Positions 43,232-57,894 of a stretch of 64,000 nt of DNA are shown here, piece by piece. The first letter of the stretch is position 1; each line of letters starts with the position of its first letter. The stretch lies in contig CM049320.1 of the NCBI GenBank assembly GCA_026874595.1, positions 16,008,988-16,072,987 of the forward strand. Direction: 5' to 3'. Origin of the DNA: Sipunculus nudus. Its lineage: Eukaryota > Annelida > Sipuncula > Golfingiida > Sipunculidae. The position numbers and the translations under genes are program-made. The notes below the pieces were generated by a model. That model did not search any database. It had not been told where the DNA came from and saw only the letters and a program-made list of their open reading frames with translations.

Positions 43232-46200
43232 TTATATATATATATACATACATACATACATATACATACATTTACACAGTAAAAACTCCCTAACTAGCAA
43301 TCTAACTAAACAATCAGAAGGTCATGGTGGTAATTCATTTGATATCATAAAAAAAAACAGTGAAAGGAAATTAAATATCCATTAATATTTTTCAAATGAA
43401 AATGATCTTACGGAGTCTTTTTTTTTAAATTTTTTAATAACACATTTATCATCTGTTGGGGGAAGGTTGCATATGACAAGTGAAAGTGAGTGGTCTGAAT
43501 GGGTGCTGTCTGTGACCATAGAGGTATTAAGAGAGCAATTATATTAGGAGTTTAAATGAGACAGCAGTTGTTTTCTGTAAGTCTGTTCTTGGAGGAAGCA
43601 GGGACAAATATTTCCCTGTGTGCAAAAGTATCTGATATACACATCAGTACTACACAAGCAAACAAGTGACCCAGGGGTCATGACGCTCAGCTGACCAGGA
43701 AGACATTGACAAAAGTAATTTTATCATCTGAATGTCAAATTTGAATGAAATACTTTTTCCAAACTTGACCTTTTGTATAAAATCATCCAATATTCATTGG
43801 GGTACTATGGAGCTCTGTAGCATGAAGGATATGGGTAACAGACACCTATTTTCAAGGTTTACAAGATGACTTTTCAGGGGTCTCCCAGCATGTCAAAAAA
43901 TAAAATTCTAGGTCAAGTCATTATAATTTGTGCTCTGTTAACAGATGACCAAATCTTTATTCTTGGGAGTACTTCGGAGCCCCAGAGCATGAAGGATATG
44001 GGTAACAGGGACCTTATTTCGGGTTTCCATGTAGACCTTTTATGGGCTTCCCTGGAGGTGAGGACAGAAGATTCTAGGTCCAGACATTATGATTTGTGCC
44101 CTGTTAATATATGACCAAATCTTTATTCTGGGGGGTACTTCAGAGCCCCATGGCTCACAGAATATGGGTAACAGGGACCTTATTTCGGGTTTCCATGTAG
44201 ACCTTTTATGGGCTTCCCTGGAGATGAGGACAGAAGATTCTAGGTCCAGTCATTATGATTTGTGCCCTGTTTACAGATGACCAAATGTTTAAAGATCACA
44301 AAAGTAGAGAAAAAAAATCGTAAAAAATAAAAACAAGGGACCTATGGGTCACGAGGCTCAGCTGTTATATATGATAAAAAAATATTATTTAGAAATGAGG
44401 CACATGCTGGTTTTGTGTGGTAATAAATATAAGCTGTATTATGAGTTGTTGTTGTTTAGCTTATGTATGATTTTGATAGTACCTTTGGAGACAGGGAAGA
44501 GGATTGATTTCATTTATTTTATTAACAAATGGAGTACTACTGTCACACAGATTTTGACTTGGACATATAACTTATAAGCAGAACATATAATATAAGAGTT
44601 TAACATTTATTAAAAAAATTACAAATATTGTCCCAAATATAATTTTTATTAAAAATAATAAGAGAATCATATGATTTTTTAAAATGAAATATAACTGATA
44701 TGATTATTAAAATAATATTAAAGAATATATTCATGAATGCATTCATGAATACATTTTGAAAGTATTTGCACGAGTATTCATATACTTTCATTTTTACCTG
44801 AATTCCCATTCTTTATGCAAGAAATTTTATAATGGAGTACATAATCATATTCGTATTTAAATACCCTTACAAAGTATTCGCACCATGTCTGGTATTTATT
44901 CAGTTTTCACCAAACAATGATGTTGAGAATCCAGAATATACAAATTTCACATATTTAAATAATGATCATAAGTACCTGGTTTTATGGCTTTTATTTATAT
45001 TAAAAAATAACTGTAAAAAATTCATTTTGGACTAATTTCACATCAATGTACACACTAGACACAGTAGGAATCTAGATTAATATTATCAACTGCATCTTTG
45101 TCTATCATTAATTCCTTCATATAATCCTTAATGATTAGTAATGAATAATATGATTTACTTCTTTATCATTAAAAATGAACTGAAAAATGCCATAGGTGAC
45201 TGCATGGTGTTATTTGGAATATGTGACATTCTACCCATCGATACAAGATTCTTATATCATCAGTAACTGCAAGTTAATTTCCTGTTATTATAAACTAACA
45301 AATTCCTTTTCTATTTTTCTTTAATTTGTTATTAAAAACAAATAAAAATTTATTAATTTATTGTTTATTGTTATGTTGTTGGTTAAAACTACTAGATGAG
45401 TTGGGTTGAACACCTGGATCAACTGTGGCTGGCCATAAGCTGCCTGGATTCTCCCCTCAAGCGTGCATAATTTGATGAAAGGTCAACAAGGTCAACATAC
45501 AGGTGACTCAAGAAGGGCTGGAGAGAGCCAAAGTCTGACAGGGTCTCATAAAAAACATTAATAAAAGCTACAATATTTGGCAAATTTCTTTCAGCTTTCT
45601 AAACTAAAAAGCTGAAATCTTTATGTGTGCATGATATGAAAATTATATCAACAGTGCTCACGGGAAACAATAGTGCCTTGGTCACAGTTGGGCAAAATTT
45701 AAGGTACTAATTTTATATTTATACTAATAACTTATAAAATTTGAAAAATTCAGAACTAATTTTGGGTATTCAATTGAATCTTGATTAAATAATGTTACAT
45801 CCCTGACAAAAAAATCTCTAGCTTCAGCAATGCATTTGTTAAGGGAGTAAATATATTTCTTGATTTTTTACAAAGTGCATTATGTTTGGGCCCATAACTT
45901 AAAAAAATACACAATACTGACATCATTTCTGGCATGTGCATAGTGAATGTATAGAAAAATATGTATATTATATATGATCAAAGTCAGATCAGTGGTTTTG
46001 ATATTAGGCAGTCTTAAAGTGTAACATTGGGTTTTTAATGGAAAAATGAAGTTTTTCATTGATATCTTGAAGGAATTAAGTCCTAGTGACCAAATTCTTG
46101 GCATGGTGGGGGATTTTGGAGAAATCTAACTGTATGCCAAATTTAAGGAACTTAGAGCTGAAGCTCGGGAGCTGAGCTCTAGCAAACTGCATAACACTAG

Positions 46201-49200
46201 CAATATGTGACATGGTGCTCGAAAACTTGAATAAAATCTACAGTTTTTGATCAACTGGTTTCAAATTTTTGGTGTTAACAGTTGAAATGCTAACAAAAAC
46301 ATGCTGTGAAAATAAAATCCACAGCAGTTACAGCAAAATAACGTGCCATGGTCAAAGTTGGGCAAAATTTAAGGTACCAATTTTTTATTTTTGCTAATAT
46401 TTTTAAAAATTTTAAAGATTTTGATCTAATTTTGGGTATACAATTTAATTTTGATTAATAAAAGTAATATTACTGGAAAAAAAGTGCTTAGCTTTAACAA
46501 GTTTTGTGTTAAGTGATAAAATTTCTTTTCTGATTATTTACAAAATGCATTATGTTTGGGCCCATAACTTTTTTAAATTAAATAATACAGACCTAATTTC
46601 TGGCATGTACATAGGAATTATATAGAGGATTATTTATAGGAAATATGAGGAAAAACAGATGAGCGGTTTTGATATTAGGCAGTCCTGAAGTGTGAAAATA
46701 GGTTTTTAATAAAAAATTGAGGTTTTTCCTTAATTTCTTAAAGGAATGAAGTCGCAAAGACCCAGTTTTCGGCTTGGTAGGAGATCTTGGGGACATCTAA
46801 CATTATGCTGAATTTTGGATTCCTAGGTCTTACGGTTTCAAAACGTGCCACATCTACGGACGGACGGACGGACGGACGGACAGACGGACAGACGGACGGA
46901 CGACAGACAATGGACCACGACTATAGCTCAGATGACTTATAGTCAGCTGAGCTAAAAATATAGGTGGCTCCACCAATCTCCGGAAATTGATGAAACACTC
47001 CATGATCAATATCCATGCAAAGAATCATGGTGATTAATGCATTGGTTGTTCAGATACTTGAGCTTTTGTATTAAATTTTGCATTATTCTGGGGGGTACTT
47101 CAGAACCCCATAGCTCGAAGAATATAGGTCACAGTGACCTAATTTCAGGTTTAAAAGGAGAATTTCCATAGACCTCCCAGGATTTCATGTAAGAAGATTC
47201 CCGGTCTAGCGGTTACGATTTGTGCCCTGTTAACAGACAGACGCCTGGATGGCCGGACGGACGACGGACAAAAGGTGTTCCCTACAGCTCAGATGACTTT
47301 CAGTCAGCTGAGCTAAAAATTGAAAAAATACAGGTGGCGCCACCAGAATGCAGAAACTGATGAAACATTTCCTGATCAATATCCATGCAAAGAATCATGG
47401 TGATCAATATAATAATTGTTCAGATACTTGAGCTTTTGTATCAAATTTTCCATTATTCTGGGGGGTACTTCGGAGCCCCATAGCTCAGAGGTTATGGGTA
47501 ACAGAGACCTAATTTCAAGTTTTTAAGGAAACTTTTCATGGGCCTCTCAGCATGTCAAGAGAGAAGATTCTAGGTCCAGTTGTTACGATTTGTGCCATGT
47601 TAACAGATGACCGCATCTTATGAGGTCTCAAAAATAGAGAAAAAAATTCGTAAAAATAAAAAAAAATACAGGTGGCGCCACCATACTGCAGAAACTGATG
47701 ACACATTCCATGATCAATATCCATGCAAAGAGTCATGGTGATCACTGCAATAGTTGTTTAGATACTTGAGCTTTTGTATCAAATTGTCCATTATTCTGAG
47801 GGATACTTCAGATGACTTACAGTCAGCTGAGCTAAAAACACTTAATGGTCAATATCCATGCAAAGAATCATGATGATCTCCGTATTAGTTGTTCAGATAC
47901 TTCAGCTTTTGTATCAAATTGTCCATTATTCTGAGGGATACTTCAGAGACCTATAGCTTGAAGGATATGGGTAACAGAGACCTAATTTCAAGTTTCCACA
48001 GGCACTCTTCATGGGCCTCCTTGCATGACAAGAATGAAGTTTCTAGGTCCAGTTGTTGCAATTTGTACCCTCTTGATAGATAACATAGGTGGCGCCACCA
48101 GTCTGCAGGAACTGATGGAACATCTCATAATCAATATGTATGCCAAAAATCATGACCATCAGTGATGTAGTTATTGAGATATTGAAGTTTTTGTATGAAA
48201 TTTTTGACTACTCTGGGGGGGTACTTTGGGGCCCCATAGCTCAAAGGATATGGGTAACAGAGACCTAATTTCTGGTTTCCATGGAGACTTTTCATAGGTC
48301 TTCTAGTGTGTTGAGAATGAAGATTCTAGGTCCAGTCGTTACTATTTGTGCCATGCTAACAGATGACAGCATCCTTAAAGGTCTCAAAAATAGAGGAAAA
48401 AATCGTAAAAAATTGAACGATACAGGTGGCGCCACCAGTCTGCAGGAACAGATGACACATCTCATGATCAATAGTTATGCCACAAATCATGACCATCATT
48501 CAAGTAGTTAATGAGATATTGAAGTTTTTGTATGAAATTTTTTACTTTTCTTGGGGGTACGTTAGGGCTCCATAGCTCGAAGAATATGGGTAACAGAGAC
48601 CTAATTTTGGTTTCCATGGAGACTTTTCATAGGTCTCTCAGTGTGTCGAGAATGAAGATTCTAGGTCCAGTTGTTATGATTTGTGCCACGTTAACAGATG
48701 ACAGCATCCTTAAAGGTCTCAAAAATAGAGGAAAAAATCGTAAAAAATCAAACAATACAGGTGGCGCCACAAGTCTGCAGGAACTGATGGAACATTTCAT
48801 AATCAATATGTATGCCAAAAATCATGACCATCAGTGATGTAGTTATTGAGATATTGAAGTTTTTGTATGAAATTTTTGACTACTCGGGGGGGGGGGGGGT
48901 ACTTTGGGGCCCCATAGCTCGAAGGATATGGTTAACAGAGACCTAATTTCTGGTTTCCAAGGATATTTTTCATGGACCTCTCAGTGTGTCAAGAATGAAG
49001 ATTCTAGGTCCAGTCGTTATGATTTGTGCCATGCTAACAGATGACAGCATCCTTAAAGGTCTCAAAAATAGAGGAAAAAATCGTAAAAATCGAACAATAA
49101 AGGTGGCACCACCAGTCTGCAGGAAGTGATGACACATCTCATGATCAATAGTTATGCCACAAATCATGACCATCAGTCAAGTAGTTAATGAGATATTGAA

Positions 49201-52200
49201 GTTTTTGTATGAAATTTTTTACTTTTCTTGGGGGAAGTTTGGGGCTCCCAAACTTCGAAGAATATGGGTAACAGAGACCTAATTTCTGGTTTCCATGGAG
49301 ACTTTTCATAGGTCTCTCAGTGTGTCAAGAATGAAGATTCTAGGTCCAGTCTTTACGATTTGTGCCTTGTTAACAGATGTTGACATTTTGAAAGGTCTCA
49401 AAAATAGAGAAAAAAATTCGTAAAAAATTGAACAATACAGGTGGCGCCACCAGTCTGCAGGAAGTGATGGAACATCTCATGATCAATATGTATGACAAAA
49501 ATCATGACCATCAGTCAAGTATTTAATGAGATATTGAAGTTTTTGTTTGAAATTTTTTACTTTACTGGGGGGTAGTTTGGGGCCCCATAGCTGGAAGGAT
49601 ATGAGTAACAGAGACCTAATTTCTGGTTTCAATGGAGACTTTTCATAGGTCTCTTAGTGTGTCGAGAATGAAGATTCTAAGTCCAGTCATTACGATTTGT
49701 GCCTTGTTAACAGATGTTCACATTTTTAAAGGTCTCAAAAATAGAGAAAAAAATTCGTAAAAAATCGAAAAATACAGGTGGCGCCACCAGTCTTCAGGAA
49801 CTGATGGAACCTCTCATGATCAATATGTATGCCAAAAATCATGACCATCAGTCAAGTAGTTAATGAGATATTGAAGTTTTTGTATGAAATTTTGGACTTT
49901 TCTGGGGGGTACTTTGGGGCCCCATAGCTCGAAGGATATGGGTAACAGAGACCTAATTTCTGGTTTCCAAGGAGATTTTTCATGGACCTCCGAGAATGTC
50001 AAGTAAGAAGATTCCAGTTCTAGCGGTTACGATTTGTGCCTGGTTAACGGACAGATGGACAGACAGACAGACGGACAGACAGACGGACGACGGCAAAGAG
50101 TGATCGCTATAGCTCAAATGACTTTCAGTCAGCTGAGCTAAAAACTGTGGAATTTATGTCCCCCACTTCCTCCTCTTGTTCTTAAAGCTTCCTGTTATCT
50201 TCATGCTTGCCTTGTTAATATGTTTTAGTTTTTATTTTCCCCTGAAGATATCTCCACATTATAATAATTTTTTTTTTTGAGCTGGTGATAATAAATTTTC
50301 AGACTGACTCCAAAACCAATCCCAACCAAGGTATGCATGAGAGCAATCACTGATCAAAATTTAAATGAAATTGGATAATATTAAGGAAAGTTATCAAACG
50401 GAAATGAAAACATGATGAACAGACAGATTGTCCCCTGTTCCGCAGAAGCGGTATACAATAACAGCCCAGAGTAAAATCAACTAGCATCACAATTTGTGTG
50501 ACATCACTGTGCTCAGTGACTCATCGCCCTGGAATGAAATTGACAAGAATCACAGGGCGTGTGATGTCACTATGCTCTCTGACACATCACCAAAGAATGA
50601 AACTGACAAAAAGGTAGGGCCATGAATGTTTGAAGATGCCAGCTCATGCATGCTTTTGAAGTGTTTTCCTTAAAGGGACATTATCAGGAGCAATATCATG
50701 TCAGTTCTTTCAATCTATCAGTTCAGTTTTGCTTTATACAAAAGTTTTCCAGCATAACCATCCCTGCACCCAGTCTCAGTACCTGGTATATGGCTTTTTA
50801 AAACCTTGTTATGGCTCTGTGTGTTGGTTAACACAGTCCGCGTGTGTCTGTTTACCATAACAATGCGGCGTTACCAGAGGTCTGATTGTGAGCCGCAACA
50901 CTCAATGTTTCAGCCAGCTGAAACATGAATTACATTTTTTAAAAAAGTCAGTCAGGGCATCTCCTGATTGTCATGTGTTGTGTGGCCAGGCAATACACCC
51001 GCTGTGTTTATGTTGACACCCGTGATCGCACCCAGTCAATTTTTTTTAATACTCCTTCACAGGAATAAGCAAATGGTTGAAGTGCAATATTTTGGTAGGT
51101 ACATATTTATTTTACAGGGAAGAAGCTATTTTTTGTGTTAATTCAAAATTCTTTATAGGTGATTGGGCCCTTTTAAGCTCTTTGTGATAACTGCGTGACT
51201 GTACATGATTGGTTGTGTTGATAATATATTATGTGTAGCCATTTAGTAAAATTATTAATAACGGGCTTGTTGGTTATTCCCTTTCTATTCACCCTCAAGC
51301 AGCCGAATCATCCCTTGGCCTTACTGGCCTGCAGCCAATGTGCTAATGCTTCCCTTAGGCTAATGCAAAGACATTACATAACTAGCCTGTTAATGATATA
51401 ATGAAAGCATCACAAATGGTGCATAATAAGTCGTTCACATATCTTGTGACCTCTGACCTCATTAAACATGCGTGAAATTTTATGAGAATGTAATTCAGAT
51501 GATAAACTATATAGGTTAATATTCATAAGGAGTTTTATGAAAATCCATCACATTTTTTGTGAGTCATCAAGGGGCCACCAAAGTCTGGTGACCTCTGACC
51601 TCATTAAATATGCATAGATTTTGCTGGAAATCAGACTAACGTGAGATATTAAACTGATTAATATTTCTTTTGAGTTATATCAAAATCCATCATATTTTCT
51701 ATTAAGTTATTGCAATGACACCACAAAGTAGCCTTGTGATGTCAGAACTTGTAAAATACTTGTGGATTTTGCCTGTAATCGAAGTGAGGGCAAGATTATC
51801 TATTGGTAAATAGTTCTGGTAAGTTTCGTAATAACCATCATAGACCCGGTAAGTTATCTCGTTGACACTTAAAGTTAACGGACGGACGGATGGTTGGCAG
51901 CTTATGAAGAGTACTGTGTGACCAGCACTGTTTATGAAATATGTTAATGAAGGACTCGTAGGTAACACAATACATATACAATGTTTATTATGTCCTAAAA
52001 GGAATAAAAGCACAGAGCTCTCAATCGATGGGTCAGTGCTGTTACTCACTGGCTCTGGTTGTTCGATTATATCCAGCATCATGTTCTCCCCGCGACTGTT
52101 CATCTGGAAAACTTTCACTCCCTCTTTTTTCAGCTCAGCCTGTAAGGATAAATGCATCAGTTTCACAGCTGACCATCCAGAATCTTATCTCAGCAAATAA

Positions 52201-55200
52201 ATATCACATCTGTACATAATGTGGTATTTCTAAAGATGGAAAATGTTTTCTGAAACTAGGGCACTGCAAAGCGGAGCATTCCGATTGCACGGGAGCATAA
52301 TCATATGGGGGGTATTAAACAAATCATTCCATCTGTCCAGGACGTGGCCATGACCTTTGACCCTGTGACCTCATAATCGATAGGGTTCTTCATCCATGTG
52401 AAAGAAGAAAGGTTTAGGTGAAATGGTTTGGCTAAAAATCGATCCACAAGGCAATCCCAGACAGACATACGAAATGACGGATGGAAAGACAGAAGGATGC
52501 ATGAACGGATTCGTTACTATATCCCCTCCACCAACTTCACTGAGAGGGGATAATAAGAACAAGCAACACTCGGTGAGTATGACTTTCAGGAATATGTGGG
52601 TAAGTGACTGTGACACTTGACACATTTTTGGGATGCTTGGTTCTGGGGGACCGAGCGTCTGATCTGATGGGCACATTTCTGACAGTAGGATACTGAAGAT
52701 CAAAGCTGGCTCCTATAGTAGTTACTGACAATTGCCAACTTCCTCAAACAAACCAGTCAAGCTTTATGTGATCTCATCTGGTGCATAAATTAACGCCACA
52801 CAGAACATAAATCAAAGAACTTGATGGGCACTGACTAAGTTGAGTGTTAAGCTGCTTTTATTTCTTCAATGTTGTTAACAAAATGATTATATACATGACA
52901 AACAGAAGCAGGATTTACAATATCTCGACCAGGGGGTGTTATATTTTCATTATTGTTGTTTTTTTTTAGTTTTCTTCTTTTCAGAGGTAATCTGGTGAAT
53001 GCATGAGAGTGCATGTACACAAAACAAGCAGGCCATTTAACATAGGTTAAGAGATTTTGGGCTTATATATATATTTTATTAAAGTTCACAGGATTATCAT
53101 TTGTTAACAGATATAAGATATGGTGGAGGACTGCAGTCTGGGACTACTATTCAAGATATATGTACATGTGAAGGACCTACTGTATGAGGTATATGCCTGA
53201 GTGTTGGGAACCCTGGGAAGTAGACATCGAGTCGAACGCCATCTGGAAGTCCATGTTTTAGCTTATTCACTGGGATGTTTAAAGTGTCCAGAGGAATCTC
53301 GGTGCACCTGTAATATATCACAAAATGTCTCCCATTTACCTGCCATTCTGATTTATAAAAAAATCATGTTATACACAAAGAGAGTGAGTATCAATATCAA
53401 AACAATTTCATCCCTTGATGGAAAGAGTTTGTGAGTTCTGACAAGTTATTACTACTTATTTATTATTTCTTTTCAAGGGCATGTCTAATGGAGGATTAGG
53501 AACATTAAAAATTAGATAAATTCATGATAGAAATATTTTTAATTGTAACCTCATTACTTGAGCAAAGTTCTACTGCAGATTAGTTTAAGATATCTACACA
53601 CTGATTTAAACCTCAGTACAGTAAAAGTGACTGTACCTTACAATAATTTTTATTGACAGGAGTCTTTTTGCTAAACATAAATAACATTATACATTATACA
53701 AACTTTTTCAATACAGAAACATTTGCGAATTACAGTGAAGTCAAGTCAACACATTACTTCAAACACACTGATAAGAATCAATTAAATTTACATGTACAGA
53801 TTCTTTACTCTTCAAAACTATAATCTCTGCAAAGTCACCTCCTTACACATTAGAAATCCTCAGAAAGGATCCTCAGAAAGCCTTACAACGAATCCAATGT
53901 ATTAAAAAACATGATATAAGAAATGATGACATAATGACCAGTGTCACTTACCGGGCTCGATTAACGGATATCTCAGGGAAGCTGTGAGGGGGCGGAGCTT
54001 GATATGCTCCCTGTGGCTCATCTGAATATTCATACAAAAGACAGGGGCCGTGACTATTTCTCTTGCGCTCCGCCTCGTCCAGACTGCTGAATACAGGTTC
54101 CATGGCTGACAGGAGACGTTGCTAATAAAAGTAAATGTTTTAACGTAGGTAAATATAAACAGATCAATAAATCACATGACTTATTAATAATACAACAGCA
54201 TTTGTTCCTACATCAGACATGAGCTGTGAAATTATTATAAGTAATATGGAATTTCTATATATTTTTTCCATTGTCTGCTTTACACACTTTTCTGGCTTTG
54301 TGCAATCAAAATCATTGTTCTCATACCTTTTTAAGGTCTGCTGTTTCTCTTACAGAATATATGACAATTTGCAATGAACTTGTTACAGAGAGCATTTACA
54401 TTTTAATTAAATATTATGTCACATTCAAAGGTGGAGGTTAAAGGTTTATTTTTCTAGTCTGATTTCACTGATTATTATGTAAGTCTCATTATATCCCACA
54501 AAACAAATTACCAGTCTATCAGGCCTGTTCATTCTTATAACTTTTCTCAACTCCTGAGGAGCATATACAACCCAGTTATAACTAATATTAGCAGAATGTT
54601 TAATCAACATCTGATTGTTGCCTGTGACTAGTACTCATTCCCTCCTAGGTTCAAAGGGTGTTACACTGTGGCCTTAACCCATGGCAAGGGGTCTCAATGT
54701 GTGGAACTTTTGCGTAACAATTAAAACTGTGCATAACATGTGCAATATGCACTGTCATGGTCTAAATGTATTAGAACATACTTTAACAGTGGGATTATCA
54801 TACCTCTGACAAGGAGTGAAGGTAGACCCAGTTGTGGCTCTGTTAAATGAACAGAGCCACAGCGCTTCGCCTTCATTCACTTAGCGTTCGGTCATACATT
54901 GAGTCAGACTTTTCAGTCTGACGAGAAAATTACGCTACATCAACTTCTTACTTCTAGGCCTACCTTGGCTTAAGATGATTATGCACCCATCGGCCAAAAA
55001 AATTGAACTGTCGACCTATTTTAACCATGTTACAGGGTAAAAACCACTTGGGGAGTACTGGTTGTACACAGACAGGTGTCAACGCTCACCTTCACCTTGG
55101 CCTCTGTTCACGTGAAGCTGACCGGCTTGCTTCCCATAGTGCTTCCCGCGAGGCGCCCATTGCAATGTGTCCTTTAATACCCAACAGCTACCAGTGCCGT

Positions 55201-57842
55201 GGCAGGCAGGCAAAGCGTGCCGCAAGCTTAACATCGTTAGGGGCTGTGCCATAAAATGCGTTTGTAAGCAATTTTACCCAATTAAAATGTTTGTACTCAC
55301 ACATTTTATACAGAAAGGGTAGAACAAAACAAACAAATCTGAATGTGAACCAATATTCAAAGAAAAAAAGTTTTAACCTTTCAAGTGAAAACAGGTTTGT
55401 TAGCGTCACTGCTCCCTCACTGTCACTATGAATACGTATAAACAACTAGAATACGGGTAGTCGACAAGCGACTACGTGTATCCGCCAAAATCAGAGAAGG
55501 ACGGGTGAAGTAAGGCATGGATTGAGTGCCAAGGGGATATAGAGTTACATGTGTTAAATAATAGAATGGATCTCTGCCACATAAACATGATTGTAGGTGG
55601 CGCCACCTGTTATTTGAATGAGAAACTATCCAAGATATATACACAAGCAAAATTTCATGTGGAAAAGTCAAACCACTGCAGAGATATGAGTGATTTTATC
55701 CAACAGCAGACAAACAGATGGACGCTGTGCAAAAATGGCTGCAGGTGGCGCCACCATTTTTGTGTAAATTATAAAGCTATCCAAGGGCTACATTTGTGTA
55801 AAAAAATTTTCTTGATTGGTTGAATGAGTCCGGAGATATAAGCATGGATGTCTACAGCATGAACGTGAATTTAGGTGGCGTCACCTGTCATAAAATCAAG
55901 AAAGCTATGCGGGATGTATAAGCATGCTGAATTTCAGGTAATTTGGTCAAACCACTGCAGAGATATCAGTGATTTTAACCAAAGGCAGACAAACAGATGG
56001 ACGCTGTGCAAAAATGGCTGCAGGTGGTGCCACCATTTTTGTGTATGTTATAAAGCTATCCAAGGGCTACATTTGTGTAAATTATTTTTCCTGATTGGTC
56101 AAACGGTTACCGAGATATGAGCTTGGATGTCTGCAGCGTTAATGTGAATGTAGGTGGCGCCACCTGTCATAAAATCAAGAAAGCTATCTAGGATGTACAC
56201 GCATGCCGAATTTTAGGTGAATTGGTCAAACCACTGCAGAGATATGAGTGCTTTTAACCCCAGGCAGATGAACAGATGGACACTGTGCAAACATGGTTGC
56301 AGGTGGCACCACCTTTTGTTGTGTATGTTATAAAGCTATCCCAGGGCTACATTTGTGTAAAAATTTTTTTCTGGATCGGTCAAACGGTTCCCGAGATATA
56401 TGGGTTTATGTGTAGAGCGTTGACGTGAATGTAGGTGGCGCCACCTGTCATAAAATCGAGAAAGCTATCTAGGATGTATACGCATGCCGAATTTTAGGTG
56501 AATTAGTCAAACCACTGCAGAGATATGAGTGCTTTTAACCCCAGGCAGATGAACAGATGGACACTGTGCAAACATGGTTGCATGTGGCGCCACCTTTTGT
56601 TGTGTATGTTATAAAGCTATCCCAGGGCTACATTTGTGTAAAATTTTTTTCCAGATCGGTCAAACCGTTCCTGAGATATATGGGTTCATGTGTGGAGCGT
56701 TAACGTGAATGTAGGTGGCGCCACCTGTCATAAAATCGTGAAAGCTATCTAGGATGTATACGCATGCCGAATTTTAGGTGAATTAGTCAAACCACTGCAG
56801 AGATATGAGTGATTTTAACCCCAGGCAGATGAACAGATGGACACTGTGCAAACATGGTTGCAGGTGGCGCCACCTTTTGATGTGTATGTTATAAAGCTAT
56901 CCCAGGGCTACATTTGTGTAAATTTTTTTTCCGGATCGGTCAAACGGTTCCCGAGATATATGGGTTTATGTGTGGAAACAGATGCACAAACGGACGCTGG
57001 GCAGAGACGAAAGGTCAGAGGTCAAGGTCACTTGGTTAGGCACCAGTTCACATGTGACCCGATAATTTGTGTAAGTTTCGGAAAAATCTGTCCAGTAGTC
57101 TCAGAGGAGTTCTCCGGAAACAAACGCGGCGGCGGCGGCGGCGGCAGAACCCGGTCAAAAACATAGTATCCGCAAAACTTCGTTTTGGCGGATACAATAA
57201 AGATGTGTGTATATAAAAATAAATATGTATTTTATATATATATATATATATAACTGAATGTGAACCAAAGTTTGCTCCTTAAAATTGACTAAAGGGTGTG
57301 TTTAAGGGAATGCTATTTTATATATATATATATATATATAACTGTATATATATTGTATTACAAAAATGCATGGGAACTAATAATTTTGCTGAATTGCATG
57401 TGAAGTTAATATTAGGGGGGCGGGGGGGTGGGGGGGGGGGGCAACAGTGCACTTACAATATATATATATGAATGAAAGAAATAACAACTCGGTTCGTTTG
57501 AATCTACTATTCTTAATTAATCTATTTATTGTAAAAGGAAGGAAAATGGCTGACCACCTCTTTTACAGCATACCGGTGGTGCACATCAGTGCTCCAGTAT
57601 GTAACAAAACCTTGATAGTTTGGCTCGCTTATGACAGACGGTTGGTCATGCCGCTCGATCTTAATGCTTGTAACAGAATGGCCAGCTACTGTAGTAGTCG
57701 CTGGCCTTGAAACATGATACATGTTGACACGTCAGCTGGCTGCTATCAAGCCCCTGGACCATATATGATAGCTGACACAATATGAAGTATAAACAAACCT
57801 ACAGAGTACATCAAGTTAATGTTGCTGTGTATTTTGACTTTG

Positions 57843-57894
<52 letters not shown>

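Noticed and set aside
48281-49173. Several similar 60-100-codon frames on both strands
   Set aside because: They repeat with the 338-bp tandem unit and overlap on opposite strands. Repetition of the unit explains them.
46963-50145. CRISPR-like regularity of the palindrome-bearing units
   Set aside because: The units are long and similar throughout, with no short repeats separated by unique spacers, and the context is an animal intron.
51702-52166. 154-codon open frame on the minus strand
   Set aside because: Only 52050-52139 is XRN1 exon; the frame simply continues past the donor into the intron.
55551-57166. 81-109-codon frames in the dimeric array ([13 protein letters not shown]-like)
   Set aside because: They repeat with the unit and break in other units; the longest ends in the GGC run. 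No sign of coding constraint.
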